Shown: positions 1-6,103 of the stretch, piece after piece
How the letters are laid out: every line of letters begins with the position of its first letter
Position numbering within the stretch: the first letter of the stretch is position 1
Assembly: GCA_028290245.1 (NCBI GenBank)
Contig: JAQGKG010000485.1
Location: 1 to 6,103 of the forward strand
Source of the DNA: Devosia sp.
Lineage (GTDB): Bacteria > Pseudomonadota > Alphaproteobacteria > Rhizobiales > Devosiaceae
DNA length: 6,103 nt
Direction: 5' to 3'
Made by a program: the position numbers and the translations under genes
Notes under the pieces: generated by a model
Seen by the model: only the letters and a program-made list of their open reading frames with translations
Told to the model about the DNA's origin: nothing
Databases searched by the model: none

Positions 1-1672
1 GACCCAGGCGCGTATCCGCTGGATGGTGCTGGCCATGGTGCTGGGCTTTGGCCTCGTCGGCGCACGCCTCGTGCAACTCGGCATGGTCGAGACCGACTCC
101 ACTATCGAGGGTCAGGCGCGCGATGTCATCACGGCGACGCGACCGCCGATTCTTGATCGTAATGGCCTCGAAATGGCCGTTGATATCCGCGTGCCATCGC
201 TATTTGCCGAGCCGCGCCGCATCATCGATGTGGAAGAGGCCGTCAATAAGTTGCGCACCGTGTTGCCTGATCTGGACGAAAAGTGGCTGCGGGCCCGGCT
301 GACCGGCGACAAGGGTTTTGTGTGGGTGCTGCGCGAATTGAGCCCCGCTATTCAGGACAGGGTGATGCGGCTTGGCATTCCCGGCATCGACTTCATCACC
401 GAGTCCAAGCGCTTTTATCCCGGCATGAGTGAGGCCAGCCATATCCTGGGCTCGACCAACATCGATAACCAGGGCATTGCTGGCATCGAACGGCATATGG
501 ACAATGAGGACGTGGCCCTGCTGCAGGACCTCGGTCTGGCGCGCGGCAATGCATTGGCGCCGGTAGAGCTCAGCGTCGATATGCGCGTGCAGCACATCAT
601 GCACGAGCAGTTGATGGATGCGATGACCCGCTACAAGGCCATCGCCGCGGCCGGCGTCATGGTCGATATCCATACCGGCGAGGTTATTTCACTGGTTTCG
701 GTGCCGGACTTCGATCCGAACGATCCCAAGTCCGCTCTGGTCAAGGACAGCTTCAACCGCATCACCGCTGGCATTTTCGAGCCAGGCTCGATTTTCAAGA
801 CAGTCACCATGGCTGGGGCGCTAGACGCGGGTGCCGTGCGGCTAACCGATCAGTTCGATGCGCGCTTCGGCGTGCGCTTCGGGCGCTTCACCATTGACGA
901 TTTTCACGGCAAGCACCGCATCCTGAGTCTGCCGGAAGTCTACAAATTTTCGTCCAATGTTGGCACCATTCGAGTTATGCAGGCGCTGGGCAAGGACAAT
1001 TACCGTGCGTTTCTCAGCACCATGGGCTTCGATGCCCGCGTGCCGTTTGAGCTGCCGGAAATGCGCCTGCCGACTGTTCCCAAGGAATTTTCCGAAGTGG
1101 GCGCGGCGACAGCGTCGTTCGGTCACGGCCTGTCGGTATCGCCACTGCACATGGTTGCGGCCTATTCGGCCTTCGTCAACGGCGGCAATTACATCGCCCC
1201 GACGCTATACAAGCGCACGGTTGCCGAGTCCGAGCCGCTGTATCGCCGCGTCGTGCAGCCGTCGACCAGCGAGGCCATTCGCTACCTGATGCGCCTCAAT
1301 GCCATCGGTTCCGGCGGCTCTGGCGGCCAGATGAACAAGCTGGCGCTGGGCTTCCGCGTCGGCGGCAAAACCGGCACGGCAGAAAAAGTGGTCGATGGCC
1401 GCTATTCGTCGAGCAAGGTCACCAACTTCTTCGGCTCGGCTTTTCCGCTGGATAATCCGCGCTATGCGATGATCATCATGGTCGACGAGCCCAAGGCCGA
1501 AAACGCCCAAACCGGCACGACCGCCGGCTGGAATGCCGGCACGGTCACCGGTCGCATCGTGCAGCGGGTTGCTCCGATGCTCGGCATTGCGCCCGATTTT
1601 TCGCCTTTAATCGACGATAGCCTCGTGCCTGCTTCGCTTCGCAACGGCCCGCCCGGCTCACAATTTAACTGA
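1..1672 (+). CDS. ftsI: FtsI / penicillin-binding protein 3, septal peptidoglycan transpeptidase (5' end outside window)
   Basis: Class B penicillin-binding protein that cross-links peptidoglycan peptides at the division septum, anchored in the inner membrane with its catalytic domain in the periplasm. The frame is open from base 2 (T-Q-A-R-I-R-W) before the first ATG at 23, so the true start and the short cytoplasmic tail lie upstream; the 549 residues counted from base 23 are incomplete. In that numbering, a membrane segment covers about residues 1-20. The class B dimerisation domain follows at about 40-180, with the RPPILDRNG motif (40-48), KRFYP (129-133) and GIAGIE (151-156). The transpeptidase domain has all three catalytic motifs: SIFK with the nucleophile Ser256 and Lys259, SSN (310-312) and KTGTAE (449-454). 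The protein looks intact and functional to its TGA stop. It lies 19 bases before murE, the normal dcw order. A class B elongation PBP (PBP2) is excluded mainly by this neighbourhood. Confidence 0.96.
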   Translation, partial: TQARIRWMVLAMVLGFGLVGARLVQLGMVETDSTIEGQARDVITATRPPILDRNGLEMAVDIRVPSLFAEPRRIIDVEEAVNKLRTVLPDLDEKWLRARLTGDKGFVWVLRELSPAIQDRVMRLGIPGIDFITESKRFYPGMSEASHILGSTNIDNQGIAGIERHMDNEDVALLQDLGLARGNALAPVELSVDMRVQHIMHEQLMDAMTRYKAIAAAGVMVDIHTGEVISLVSVPDFDPNDPKSALVKDSFNRITAGIFEPGSIFKTVTMAGALDAGAVRLTDQFDARFGVRFGRFTIDDFHGKHRILSLPEVYKFSSNVGTIRVMQALGKDNYRAFLSTMGFDARVPFELPEMRLPTVPKEFSEVGAATASFGHGLSVSPLHMVAAYSAFVNGGNYIAPTLYKRTVAESEPLYRRVVQPSTSEAIRYLMRLNAIGSGGSGGQMNKLALGFRVGGKTGTAEKVVDGRYSSSKVTNFFGSAFPLDNPRYAMIIMVDEPKAENAQTGTTAGWNAGTVTGRIVQRVAPMLGIAPDFSPLIDDSLVPASLRNGPPGSQFN

Positions 1673-1675
1673 TCC

Positions 1676-1682
1676 AAAAGGA
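1676..1682 (+). promoter_or_regulatory. Ribosome binding site of murE
   Basis: AAAAGGA ends 9 bases before the GTG at 1692. It is the only purine-rich stretch between the ftsI stop and murE, and it supports GTG as the start. The site directly follows the ftsI stop codon, so translation of the two genes may be coupled. Confidence 0.6.
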
Positions 1683-1691
1683 TTTGCCTCC

Positions 1692-3134
1692 GTGTCACTC
1701 AGCGTAACACAACTGCTCGAAGGCTCCGGCGCTCGTCCCAAAAAGGGCTTGGGTGCAGTTTTTGGCCTCAACTCCGACAGCCGCCGGATCGAGCCGGGGG
1801 ATATCTTTTTCGCCCTGCCGGGCCACAGCACGCATGGCAACCAGTTCGTAAGCGACGCGGTCAAGCGCGGCGCGCTGGCGGTGATTACCGACGTGGCCCC
1901 GGTTGGCGATCCCGGCGTTCCTGTGGTCGTGGTCAAGGATGTGCGCGCAGCCTACGCCCGCGCCGCGTCCCGCATATATGAGCCGCAGCCGGAAATCACG
2001 GTCGCTGTGACCGGCACCAACGGCAAGACCTCGGTCGCGTCCTTCGTGCGCCAAATCTGGAGCTATGCCGGGGTGCCCGGCGCCAGCATCGGTACGCTCG
2101 GCGTCGATACCGCGACCCGCCACATCGACGGCAGCCTTACCACCCCGGATTCCCGCACGCTGCACCAGACGATGCGGGCGCTGAAGGCTCAGGGCATCGA
2201 CTATGTGGCGCTTGAAGCGTCGAGCCACGGTCTCGACCAGCGCCGGCTTGATGGGCTGCATTTCGAGGCGGTCGCCTTCACCAATCTCAGCCGCGACCAT
2301 CTCGATTATCACGCCGACATGGACGAGTACCGCAACGCCAAGCTGCGCCTGTTCACCGACCTGTTGGTCGATGGCGGCGCAGCGGTGGTCAATGTCGATG
2401 ATCCGGAATATGAGCCCTTCATGTTTGCAGCGCTGGGGGCCAGCGCGACGCTGCTCACAGTCGGTCGCGAAGGCGCTTATATCGAAGTGCTGTCGGTCAA
2501 GCCGGAGGGCTATGGCCAGCGCGTCGAAGTGCGTCACGTCGGCGAAAAACTGAGCTTCCACCTGCCATTGACCGGCGAATTCCAGGTCTCCAACGCCATC
2601 GTTGCGGCGGCCCTTGCCATGTCGAGCGGCGTGGATAAGGCGCAGGCCTTCCCGGCGCTGAGTGAGCTGGTCGGTGCCAAAGGGCGGCTGGAATTAGTGG
2701 CCGAGCACAACGGTGCGGCGATCTTCATCGACTATTCCCACAAGCCGGTCGCGCTCGAGTCAGCGCTCGCCTCGCTTCGGCCATATGCCAAGGGGAAGCT
2801 GCGAGTCGTATTCGGGGCAGGCGGCGATCGTGACAAGGGCAAGCGGCCGATGATGGGCGAAGTCGCCCAGCGTCTGGCCGATGATCTCATCGTCACCGAC
2901 GACAATCCCCGTACCGAGAACGCAGCGACGATCCGCAAGGAAATCCTAGCCGCCACTAAGGGCGCCAAGGAAATCGGCGACCGCAAGGAAGCCATCGTCG
3001 CCGCCGTCAAATCGTTGCAGCCGGGTGACGTCTTGCTGGTTGCCGGCAAGGGCCACGAGGACTACCAGATCGTCGGAACGACGAAGCACCATTTCTCCGA
3101 CCATGAGGTCGTGGCGGAGGCTATAAAGGGGTAA
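1692..3134 (+). CDS. murE: MurE, UDP-MurNAc-L-Ala-D-Glu:meso-diaminopimelate ligase
   Basis: Cytoplasmic ATP-dependent ligase that adds meso-diaminopimelate as the third residue of the peptidoglycan stem peptide. The 480 residues match the usual family length. The N-terminal UDP-substrate domain carries the LNSDSRRIEPGDIFFAL segment. The central Mur ligase ATPase domain has the P-loop TGTNGKTS (107-114, Lys112), SRDHLDYH, and Lys217 in YRNAKLRLF, the position carbamylated in known MurE enzymes. The GRLE segment (331-334) leads into the C-terminal domain. DNPR (404-407) is the established marker for meso-DAP rather than lysine specificity, and GKGHEDYQ (452-459) holds the residues that contact DAP in the E. 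coli enzyme. The GTG start is chosen because AAAAGGA lies 9 bases upstream and the N-terminus has normal length. One oddity is that the usual YAHxPD/E segment reads YSHKPV, with valine 353 in place of the acid. Confidence 0.97.
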   Translation: MSLSVTQLLEGSGARPKKGLGAVFGLNSDSRRIEPGDIFFALPGHSTHGNQFVSDAVKRGALAVITDVAPVGDPGVPVVVVKDVRAAYARAASRIYEPQPEITVAVTGTNGKTSVASFVRQIWSYAGVPGASIGTLGVDTATRHIDGSLTTPDSRTLHQTMRALKAQGIDYVALEASSHGLDQRRLDGLHFEAVAFTNLSRDHLDYHADMDEYRNAKLRLFTDLLVDGGAAVVNVDDPEYEPFMFAALGASATLLTVGREGAYIEVLSVKPEGYGQRVEVRHVGEKLSFHLPLTGEFQVSNAIVAAALAMSSGVDKAQAFPALSELVGAKGRLELVAEHNGAAIFIDYSHKPVALESALASLRPYAKGKLRVVFGAGGDRDKGKRPMMGEVAQRLADDLIVTDDNPRTENAATIRKEILAATKGAKEIGDRKEAIVAAVKSLQPGDVLLVAGKGHEDYQIVGTTKHHFSDHEVVAEAIKG

Positions 3135-3174
3135 GAATTTGCCGGGCAATCGATGCAGCACCTCCTCCTCCACA

Positions 3175-3197
3175 ACCCTCCCCGAGAGGGGGAGGGT
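3175..3197 (+). repeat. GC-rich palindrome in the murE-murF spacer, possible dispersed repeat or mRNA hairpin
   Basis: A perfect 9-base inverted repeat, ACCCTCCCC (3175-3183) and GGGGAGGGT (3189-3197), is separated by the 5-base loop GAGAG. Just upstream is a run of CTC units (3161-3172), which could also pair with the G-rich arm. In RNA it would form a strong stem. No U-run follows, so it is not an intrinsic terminator, and it lies between two genes of one pathway. Similar CCCTCCCC/GGGGAGGG palindromes are, as I recall, scattered between genes in several alphaproteobacteria; the assignment to such a family is inference. The right arm contains GGAGG, which could serve as the ribosome binding site for an upstream murF start at 3201. 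Confidence 0.6.
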
Positions 3198-3227
3198 GCA
3201 GTGTCCAGATCCCGGCAGCGTCACGTC

Positions 3228-4619
3228 ATGACCCAGCCTCTCTACACCATCGGCGCCATCCTCGCCGCCAGCGGCGGTTCGAGTGCGCTCGATCCAGCCA
3301 CCTCGATCAATTCCATCACCATCGACTCGCGCGAGATTGGGCCTGACGCGCTGTTCGTTGCCATCAAGGGCGACCGGTTCGACGGGCATGATTTCGTCGA
3401 GACGGCGCTGAAAAACGGCGCGGTTGCGGCGCTGGTCAGCCGCGGCGAGGGCGACAAGCGCGTTGTGGTTTCCGATGCATTGGAAGGCCTTCGGGCCATC
3501 GGGCGGGCAGCGCGGGAGCGTAGCCGAGCCATCGTGGTCGGCGTTACCGGTAGCGTCGGCAAGACCACCACCAAGGAAGCCATTCGCGTGGTGTTTGAGG
3601 CTGCGGGCGAGACCCATGCCTCAATCAAGAGCTTCAACAATCACTGGGGCGTGCCGCTGATGCTGGCGCGCTTCCCCGAGAACGCGCAGTTCGGTGTGTT
3701 CGAAATGGGCATGAGCGCGCCCGATGAAATCCGGCCGCTGTCGCAACTGGTGCGGCCGCATATCGCGGTGATCACCACTATCGCCCCGGCTCATATGGAG
3801 AGCTTCGGCTCGCTCGAGGGCATAGCCAGCGCCAAGGCGGAGATATTTGCCGGGCTGGAACCGGGCGGCACCGTGGTGCTCAATGCCGACCACCCGCAAT
3901 TGGACGTGTTGCTCGACGAGGCTAAAGCCGCTGGCGTGGACCGGATCGTCACCTACGGCGAAGCGCAAAGCGCGGATTGGCACATCGTCGATACCAAAAT
4001 TGCCGGCGACAAGAGCTTTGCCACTATCGAGCACAATGGCGAGCACCATGAATTGGTGCTCAATGTTCCCGGCCGCCACATGGTGGCTAATGCCACGGCG
4101 GCTTTGGCCGTGAGCTATATCGCAGGGATCGACCCCGAGGTGGCCTTGCGCGCGCTGGCGAGCTTTGGCGCACAGGCGGGCAGGGGGCAACGCTTGCGTC
4201 TCGGGTCCGGCGACCAAGTGCTGTCGCTGACTGACGAAAGCTACAACGCCAATACCGCCTCGATGAATGCGGCGCTGGAGGTGTTTGCGGCGCAGACGGC
4301 TCCGGGTGGCCGCAAGGTTGTCATCCTCGGCGATATGCTGGAACTGGGCGAACAGTCAGCCAGCTTCCACGCAAGCCTGGCTCCGGCGGTGACAGCATCT
4401 GGTGCCGAACGCATCTATCTGGTCGGGCTGGCCATGGCCGCACTTGCCGACGCACTCGGCGCTGGCCGTGTTGCCGCACACACACAGACGGCTGCAGAGA
4501 TGGCGGAGATCGTGCTTAACGATCTTGCCTATGGCGACGCAGTTATGGTCAAAGGGTCCAACGGCGTGGGCCTAGCGGGTATTGTCGAAAAAATTCGCAA
4601 CCGGTTCGGCAATAACTGA
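3228..4619 (+). CDS. murF: MurF, UDP-MurNAc-tripeptide:D-alanyl-D-alanine ligase
   Basis: Cytoplasmic ATP-dependent ligase that adds D-Ala-D-Ala to UDP-MurNAc-tripeptide, the last soluble step before MraY. From ATG 3228 it has 463 residues, normal for the family. The N-terminal domain shows the SRE-x-DALFVAIKGDRFDGHDF segment. The ATPase domain has the P-loop TGSVGKTTTKE with Lys112, the MurF-type NNHWGVPL, and HMESFGSLEGIASAKAEIF. The C-terminal half has DESYNANTASM (Tyr339-Asn342), GDMLELGE, and VKGSNGVGLAGIVEKI near the end. The start is uncertain. ATG 3228 gives MTQPLYTIGAIL, which fits the usual MurF N-terminus, but it has only a weak GGCAG upstream. GTG 3201 (472 residues) has a good GGAGG 5 bases upstream but adds a basic, unfamiliar MSRSRQRHV. 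ATG 3153 (488 residues) would translate the palindrome and has no ribosome binding site. The gene follows murE by 93 bases and precedes mraY by 27. Confidence 0.95.
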   Translation: MTQPLYTIGAILAASGGSSALDPATSINSITIDSREIGPDALFVAIKGDRFDGHDFVETALKNGAVAALVSRGEGDKRVVVSDALEGLRAIGRAARERSRAIVVGVTGSVGKTTTKEAIRVVFEAAGETHASIKSFNNHWGVPLMLARFPENAQFGVFEMGMSAPDEIRPLSQLVRPHIAVITTIAPAHMESFGSLEGIASAKAEIFAGLEPGGTVVLNADHPQLDVLLDEAKAAGVDRIVTYGEAQSADWHIVDTKIAGDKSFATIEHNGEHHELVLNVPGRHMVANATAALAVSYIAGIDPEVALRALASFGAQAGRGQRLRLGSGDQVLSLTDESYNANTASMNAALEVFAAQTAPGGRKVVILGDMLELGEQSASFHASLAPAVTASGAERIYLVGLAMAALADALGAGRVAAHTQTAAEMAEIVLNDLAYGDAVMVKGSNGVGLAGIVEKIRNRFGNN

Positions 4620-4630
4620 CCCCACCCAAC

Positions 4631-4635
4631 GAGGA
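4631..4635 (+). promoter_or_regulatory. Ribosome binding site of mraY
   Basis: GAGGA lies 11 bases before ATG 4647 in the short murF-mraY gap. The spacing is slightly long, but no better start with the same reading frame is visible, and the protein N-terminus has the expected length. Confidence 0.55.
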
Positions 4636-4646
4636 CGCTTCGCTTC

Positions 4647-5732
4647 ATGTTGTACTTCCTTGGTCAGTTGAGCGACGCTCTCACGGCCTTCAACGTCTTC
4701 CGCTACATCACCTTCCGCACGGCGGGCGCGGTCATCACCGCGCTGTTCTTCGTATTCCTGTTTGGCCCGGGCATGATCGCCATGCTGCGCCTGAAACAGG
4801 GCCGGGGCCAGCCGATCCGTGAAGACGGTCCGGCGGGACATCTGCTCACAAAAAAGGGCACGCCCACCATGGGCGGGCTGATGATCTTGTCGGGGGCGGT
4901 GATTTCGACACTGCTGTGGGCGAACCTGAGCAACGGCTATGTGTGGGTGGTGCTGTTCGTGACCATCGGCTTTGGCGCGATCGGGTTTTACGACGACTAT
5001 CTCAAGGTCAAGCGGATGAGCCATGCGGGCTTTGGCGGACGCCAGCGCCTGCTGCTCGAAGCACTGATCGGCTGCATCGCGGCGTTCTTTATTTCGCAGC
5101 TTGCTGCCGGCTCGTACGGCACCTCGCTACTGTTCCCCTTCGTCAAGGACCTAGCCGTCAACCTCGGCTATTTCTACATCCTGTTCGGCGGCTTCGTCGT
5201 CGTCGCGGCGGGCAATTCGGTGAACCTGACCGATGGTCTCGATGGTCTTGCCATCGTCCCCGTCATGGTTGCCGCGGCCTGTTTCGCGCTAATTGCTTAT
5301 CTAGTCGGTAGTGCAAACTTCTCCGAATATCTGCTGCTCAACGCGGTTCCCGGCACGGCCGAACTGTCCGTGGTCTGTGGCGCGCTGATCGGTGCGGGTC
5401 TAGGCTTTTTGTGGTTCAACGCGCCACCCGCGCAGATATTCATGGGCGATACCGGCTCGCTGGCTCTCGGTGGCGCGCTCGGCACCATCGCTGTGGCCAC
5501 CAAGCATGAACTAGTGCTGGCCATCATTGGCGGGTTGTTCGTGCTCGAAGCGGTGTCGGTGATCGTGCAGGTCGCGTCGTTCAAGTTGACCGGCAAGCGC
5601 GTTTTCCGCATGGCACCGATCCACCACCATTTCGAACACCTCGGCTGGACCGAAAGCCAGGTGGTGATCCGCTTCTGGATCATCAGCTTCGTGCTGGCCC
5701 TGATCGGCCTGTCGAGCCTGAAGCTTCGCTAG
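4647..5732 (+). CDS. mraY: MraY, phospho-N-acetylmuramoyl-pentapeptide-transferase (lipid I synthase)
   Basis: Integral inner-membrane enzyme that transfers phospho-MurNAc-pentapeptide from UDP to undecaprenyl phosphate, making lipid I and releasing UMP. Its 361 residues match the family length of about 360. About ten hydrophobic segments can be read, roughly at 22-46, 74-91, 96-113, 134-152, 171-191, 199-221, 241-258, 273-283, 288-310 and 338-358. The diagnostic motifs are in order: KKGTPTMGG (69-77), FYDDYLK with Asp116 and Asp117, NLTDGLDGLA with Asp196 and Asp199, the magnesium-site MGDTGS with Asp268, and MAPIHHHFE with His326-328. These residues are those tied to magnesium and substrate binding in studied MraY proteins. 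All key positions are present, so it should be active. The HHH motif separates it from WecA-type relatives. It is the last recognisable dcw gene before the window changes character. Confidence 0.98.
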   Translation: MLYFLGQLSDALTAFNVFRYITFRTAGAVITALFFVFLFGPGMIAMLRLKQGRGQPIREDGPAGHLLTKKGTPTMGGLMILSGAVISTLLWANLSNGYVWVVLFVTIGFGAIGFYDDYLKVKRMSHAGFGGRQRLLLEALIGCIAAFFISQLAAGSYGTSLLFPFVKDLAVNLGYFYILFGGFVVVAAGNSVNLTDGLDGLAIVPVMVAAACFALIAYLVGSANFSEYLLLNAVPGTAELSVVCGALIGAGLGFLWFNAPPAQIFMGDTGSLALGGALGTIAVATKHELVLAIIGGLFVLEAVSVIVQVASFKLTGKRVFRMAPIHHHFEHLGWTESQVVIRFWIISFVLALIGLSSLKLR

Positions 5733-5761
5733 AGCCTTAGGAATTATTCAGTACTGATAAC

Positions 5762-5793
5762 GGTTTCGTGTCCGTATCGCCGAAACTTCGTTC
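5762..5793 (+). terminator. Weak candidate terminator after mraY
   Basis: GTTTCG (5763-5768) pairs with CGAAAC (5781-5786), extended by one G-U pair, around a 12-base loop. TTCGTTC follows, which is only moderately U-rich. The stem is short and the loop large, so efficient intrinsic termination is doubtful; the position after the last dcw gene is the main support. Confidence 0.2.
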
Positions 5794-5812
5794 TGTCCGT
5801 GGCGTAGCTAGA

Positions 5813-5841
5813 TTGACGATAGCACTTCGTCCCTAGCCATC
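5813..5841 (+). promoter_or_regulatory. Candidate housekeeping-type promoter for the DUF4394 gene
   Basis: TTGACG at 5813-5818 matches the -35 box well. The -10 region, CTAGCCAT at 5833-5840, is a poor match to the consensus. If used, transcription would start near 5847, leaving a leader of about 45 bases with a hairpin and the ribosome binding site. A separate promoter is reasonable because the gap is long and the downstream gene is unrelated to wall synthesis. Confidence 0.25.
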
Positions 5842-5847
5842 CCCACA

Positions 5848-5864
5848 CTGCGCCTGAAGCGCAG
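5848..5864 (+). other. Small hairpin in the presumed leader of the DUF4394 gene
   Basis: CTGCGC (5848-5853) and GCGCAG (5859-5864) form a perfect 6-base stem with the loop CTGAA. It ends 13 bases before the ribosome binding site, so it would not block it directly. It could protect the 5' end of the message, but a chance palindrome is possible. Confidence 0.35.
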
Positions 5865-5877
5865 CGACAATAAGAAC

Positions 5878-5883
5878 GAGGAG
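5878..5883 (+). promoter_or_regulatory. Strong ribosome binding site deciding the GTG start at 5892
   Basis: GAGGAG lies 8 bases before GTG 5892, ideal sequence and spacing. It is the main reason to accept this GTG as the start, together with the signal peptide that follows immediately. Confidence 0.75.
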
Positions 5884-5891
5884 ACTACCAA

Positions 5892-6103
5892 GTGACTGCT
5901 ACCGCCCGTCTGGCACTCCGTGCCGCCCTGCTGCTTAGCACCGCAACCCTTGCCACCGCTGCTTACGCTGCTCCAGCTGTTGGCCTTGTCGGCGGCACTA
6001 CGCTAGTGATGTTCGACACCGAAACCCGCGCCGTCAGCGGCACGATGGAAGTCACCGGCGTCGACGGCCTTGCCGGTATCGACGTCCGCCCTGCCGATAA
6101 GCT
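5892..6103 (+). CDS. Secreted DUF4394-type protein, N-terminal part (3' end outside window)
   Basis: Seventy codons plus two bases are visible, open to the window edge. A GTG start with GAGGAG 8 bases upstream leads into a typical Sec signal peptide: arginines at 6 and 10, a hydrophobic core at about 11-23, and a likely cleavage after AYA (residue 26). The mature part begins APAVGLVGG and continues TTLVMFDTETRAVSGTMEV and VTGVDGLAGIDVRPADKL. This pattern (a 'LxxFDT' strand, 'V-TG', then 'GIDxRPA') is what I recall for the start of DUF4394 (PF14339), an exported domain of unknown function; a beta-propeller-like fold is inference. Expected location is the periplasm or outside. Alanines 23, 24, 26, 27 and 29 all use GCT, whereas the wall genes favour GCG and GCC, so codon use differs. 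It occupies the place where murD is normally found. Export is well supported; the family name is moderately sure. Confidence 0.75.
   Translation, partial: MTATARLALRAALLLSTATLATAAYAAPAVGLVGGTTLVMFDTETRAVSGTMEVTGVDGLAGIDVRPADK

Larger units (their letters stand above)
5733..5891. other. Non-coding gap between mraY and the DUF4394 gene
   Basis: The 159 bases have no plausible ORF on either strand and are less G+C-rich at their left end than the flanking genes. They contain a short hairpin that might weakly end the mraY transcript, two copies of TGTCCGT 25 bases apart (5769-5775 and 5794-5800), a TTGACG box, a second hairpin and a strong ribosome binding site. This is by far the longest gap in the window and the likely boundary between two transcripts. 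Confidence 0.6.

Noticed and set aside
1695..2561. Long open frame of 288 codons on the minus strand inside murE
   Set aside because: It lies opposite a clear MurE with all its motifs, its translation resembles no family I know, and long antisense frames are expected in high-G+C coding DNA.
3175..3197. Palindrome as an intrinsic terminator between murE and murF
   Set aside because: The stem is strong but no U-run follows, and termination here would cut an operon of essential consecutive pathway steps.
3153..3227. Extra N-terminal 25 residues of MurF from ATG 3153
   Set aside because: There is no ribosome binding site before this ATG, and the extension is a translation of the palindromic spacer without similarity to MurF N-termini.
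2946..3617. Minus-strand open frame of 223 codons spanning the murE end, the spacer and the murF start
   Set aside because: It overlaps two well-supported genes and the palindrome, its translation shows no recognisable domain, and it looks like a codon-bias shadow.
4239..4259. MurF YNANT where many relatives have YNANP
   Set aside because: This position varies in the family (E. coli has YNANV), so threonine is not notable.
5740..5767. GGAATT followed about 16-17 bases later by CGGTTT, recalling the general stress (EcfG) promoter GGAAC-N16/17-CGTT
   Set aside because: Both boxes have mismatches at core positions, and such partial matches occur easily by chance; not enough to call.

Overview
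The window is part of the division and cell wall (dcw) cluster of a Gram-negative bacterium, read entirely on the + strand. The high G+C content (about 60% by eye), the meso-DAP type of MurE and the order ftsI-murE-murF-mraY all fit an alphaproteobacterium. The wording of the Mur and MraY proteins suggests Hyphomicrobiales, perhaps near Devosia. That placement comes from recall, not from a search.

Layout. Bases 1-1672 hold ftsI (penicillin-binding protein 3), whose start lies upstream of the window. After 19 bases comes murE (1692-3134, GTG start). A 93-base spacer with a GC-rich palindrome leads to murF (taken here as 3228-4619). After 27 bases comes mraY (4647-5732). The next 159 bases carry no gene but do carry a weak promoter candidate and small hairpins. 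At 5892 a secreted DUF4394-type protein starts; it was recognised by direct reading and runs off the right edge.

How the genes work together. MurE adds meso-diaminopimelate to UDP-MurNAc-L-Ala-D-Glu. MurF adds D-Ala-D-Ala to complete the UDP-MurNAc-pentapeptide. MraY moves the phospho-MurNAc-pentapeptide onto undecaprenyl phosphate in the inner membrane, giving lipid I. FtsI later cross-links the finished lipid II-derived glycan strands at the septum. The tight spacing and common strand suggest one transcript from ftsI to mraY.

What stands out. In the usual dcw order murD directly follows mraY. Here a gap and a gene for an exported protein of unknown function follow instead, so the cluster is either interrupted or ends here. 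The start of murF is ambiguous because a palindrome sits over the only good Shine-Dalgarno sequence. Otherwise these are ordinary, intact core genes, and I see no sign of a new multi-gene system, mobile element, CRISPR array or RNA gene.
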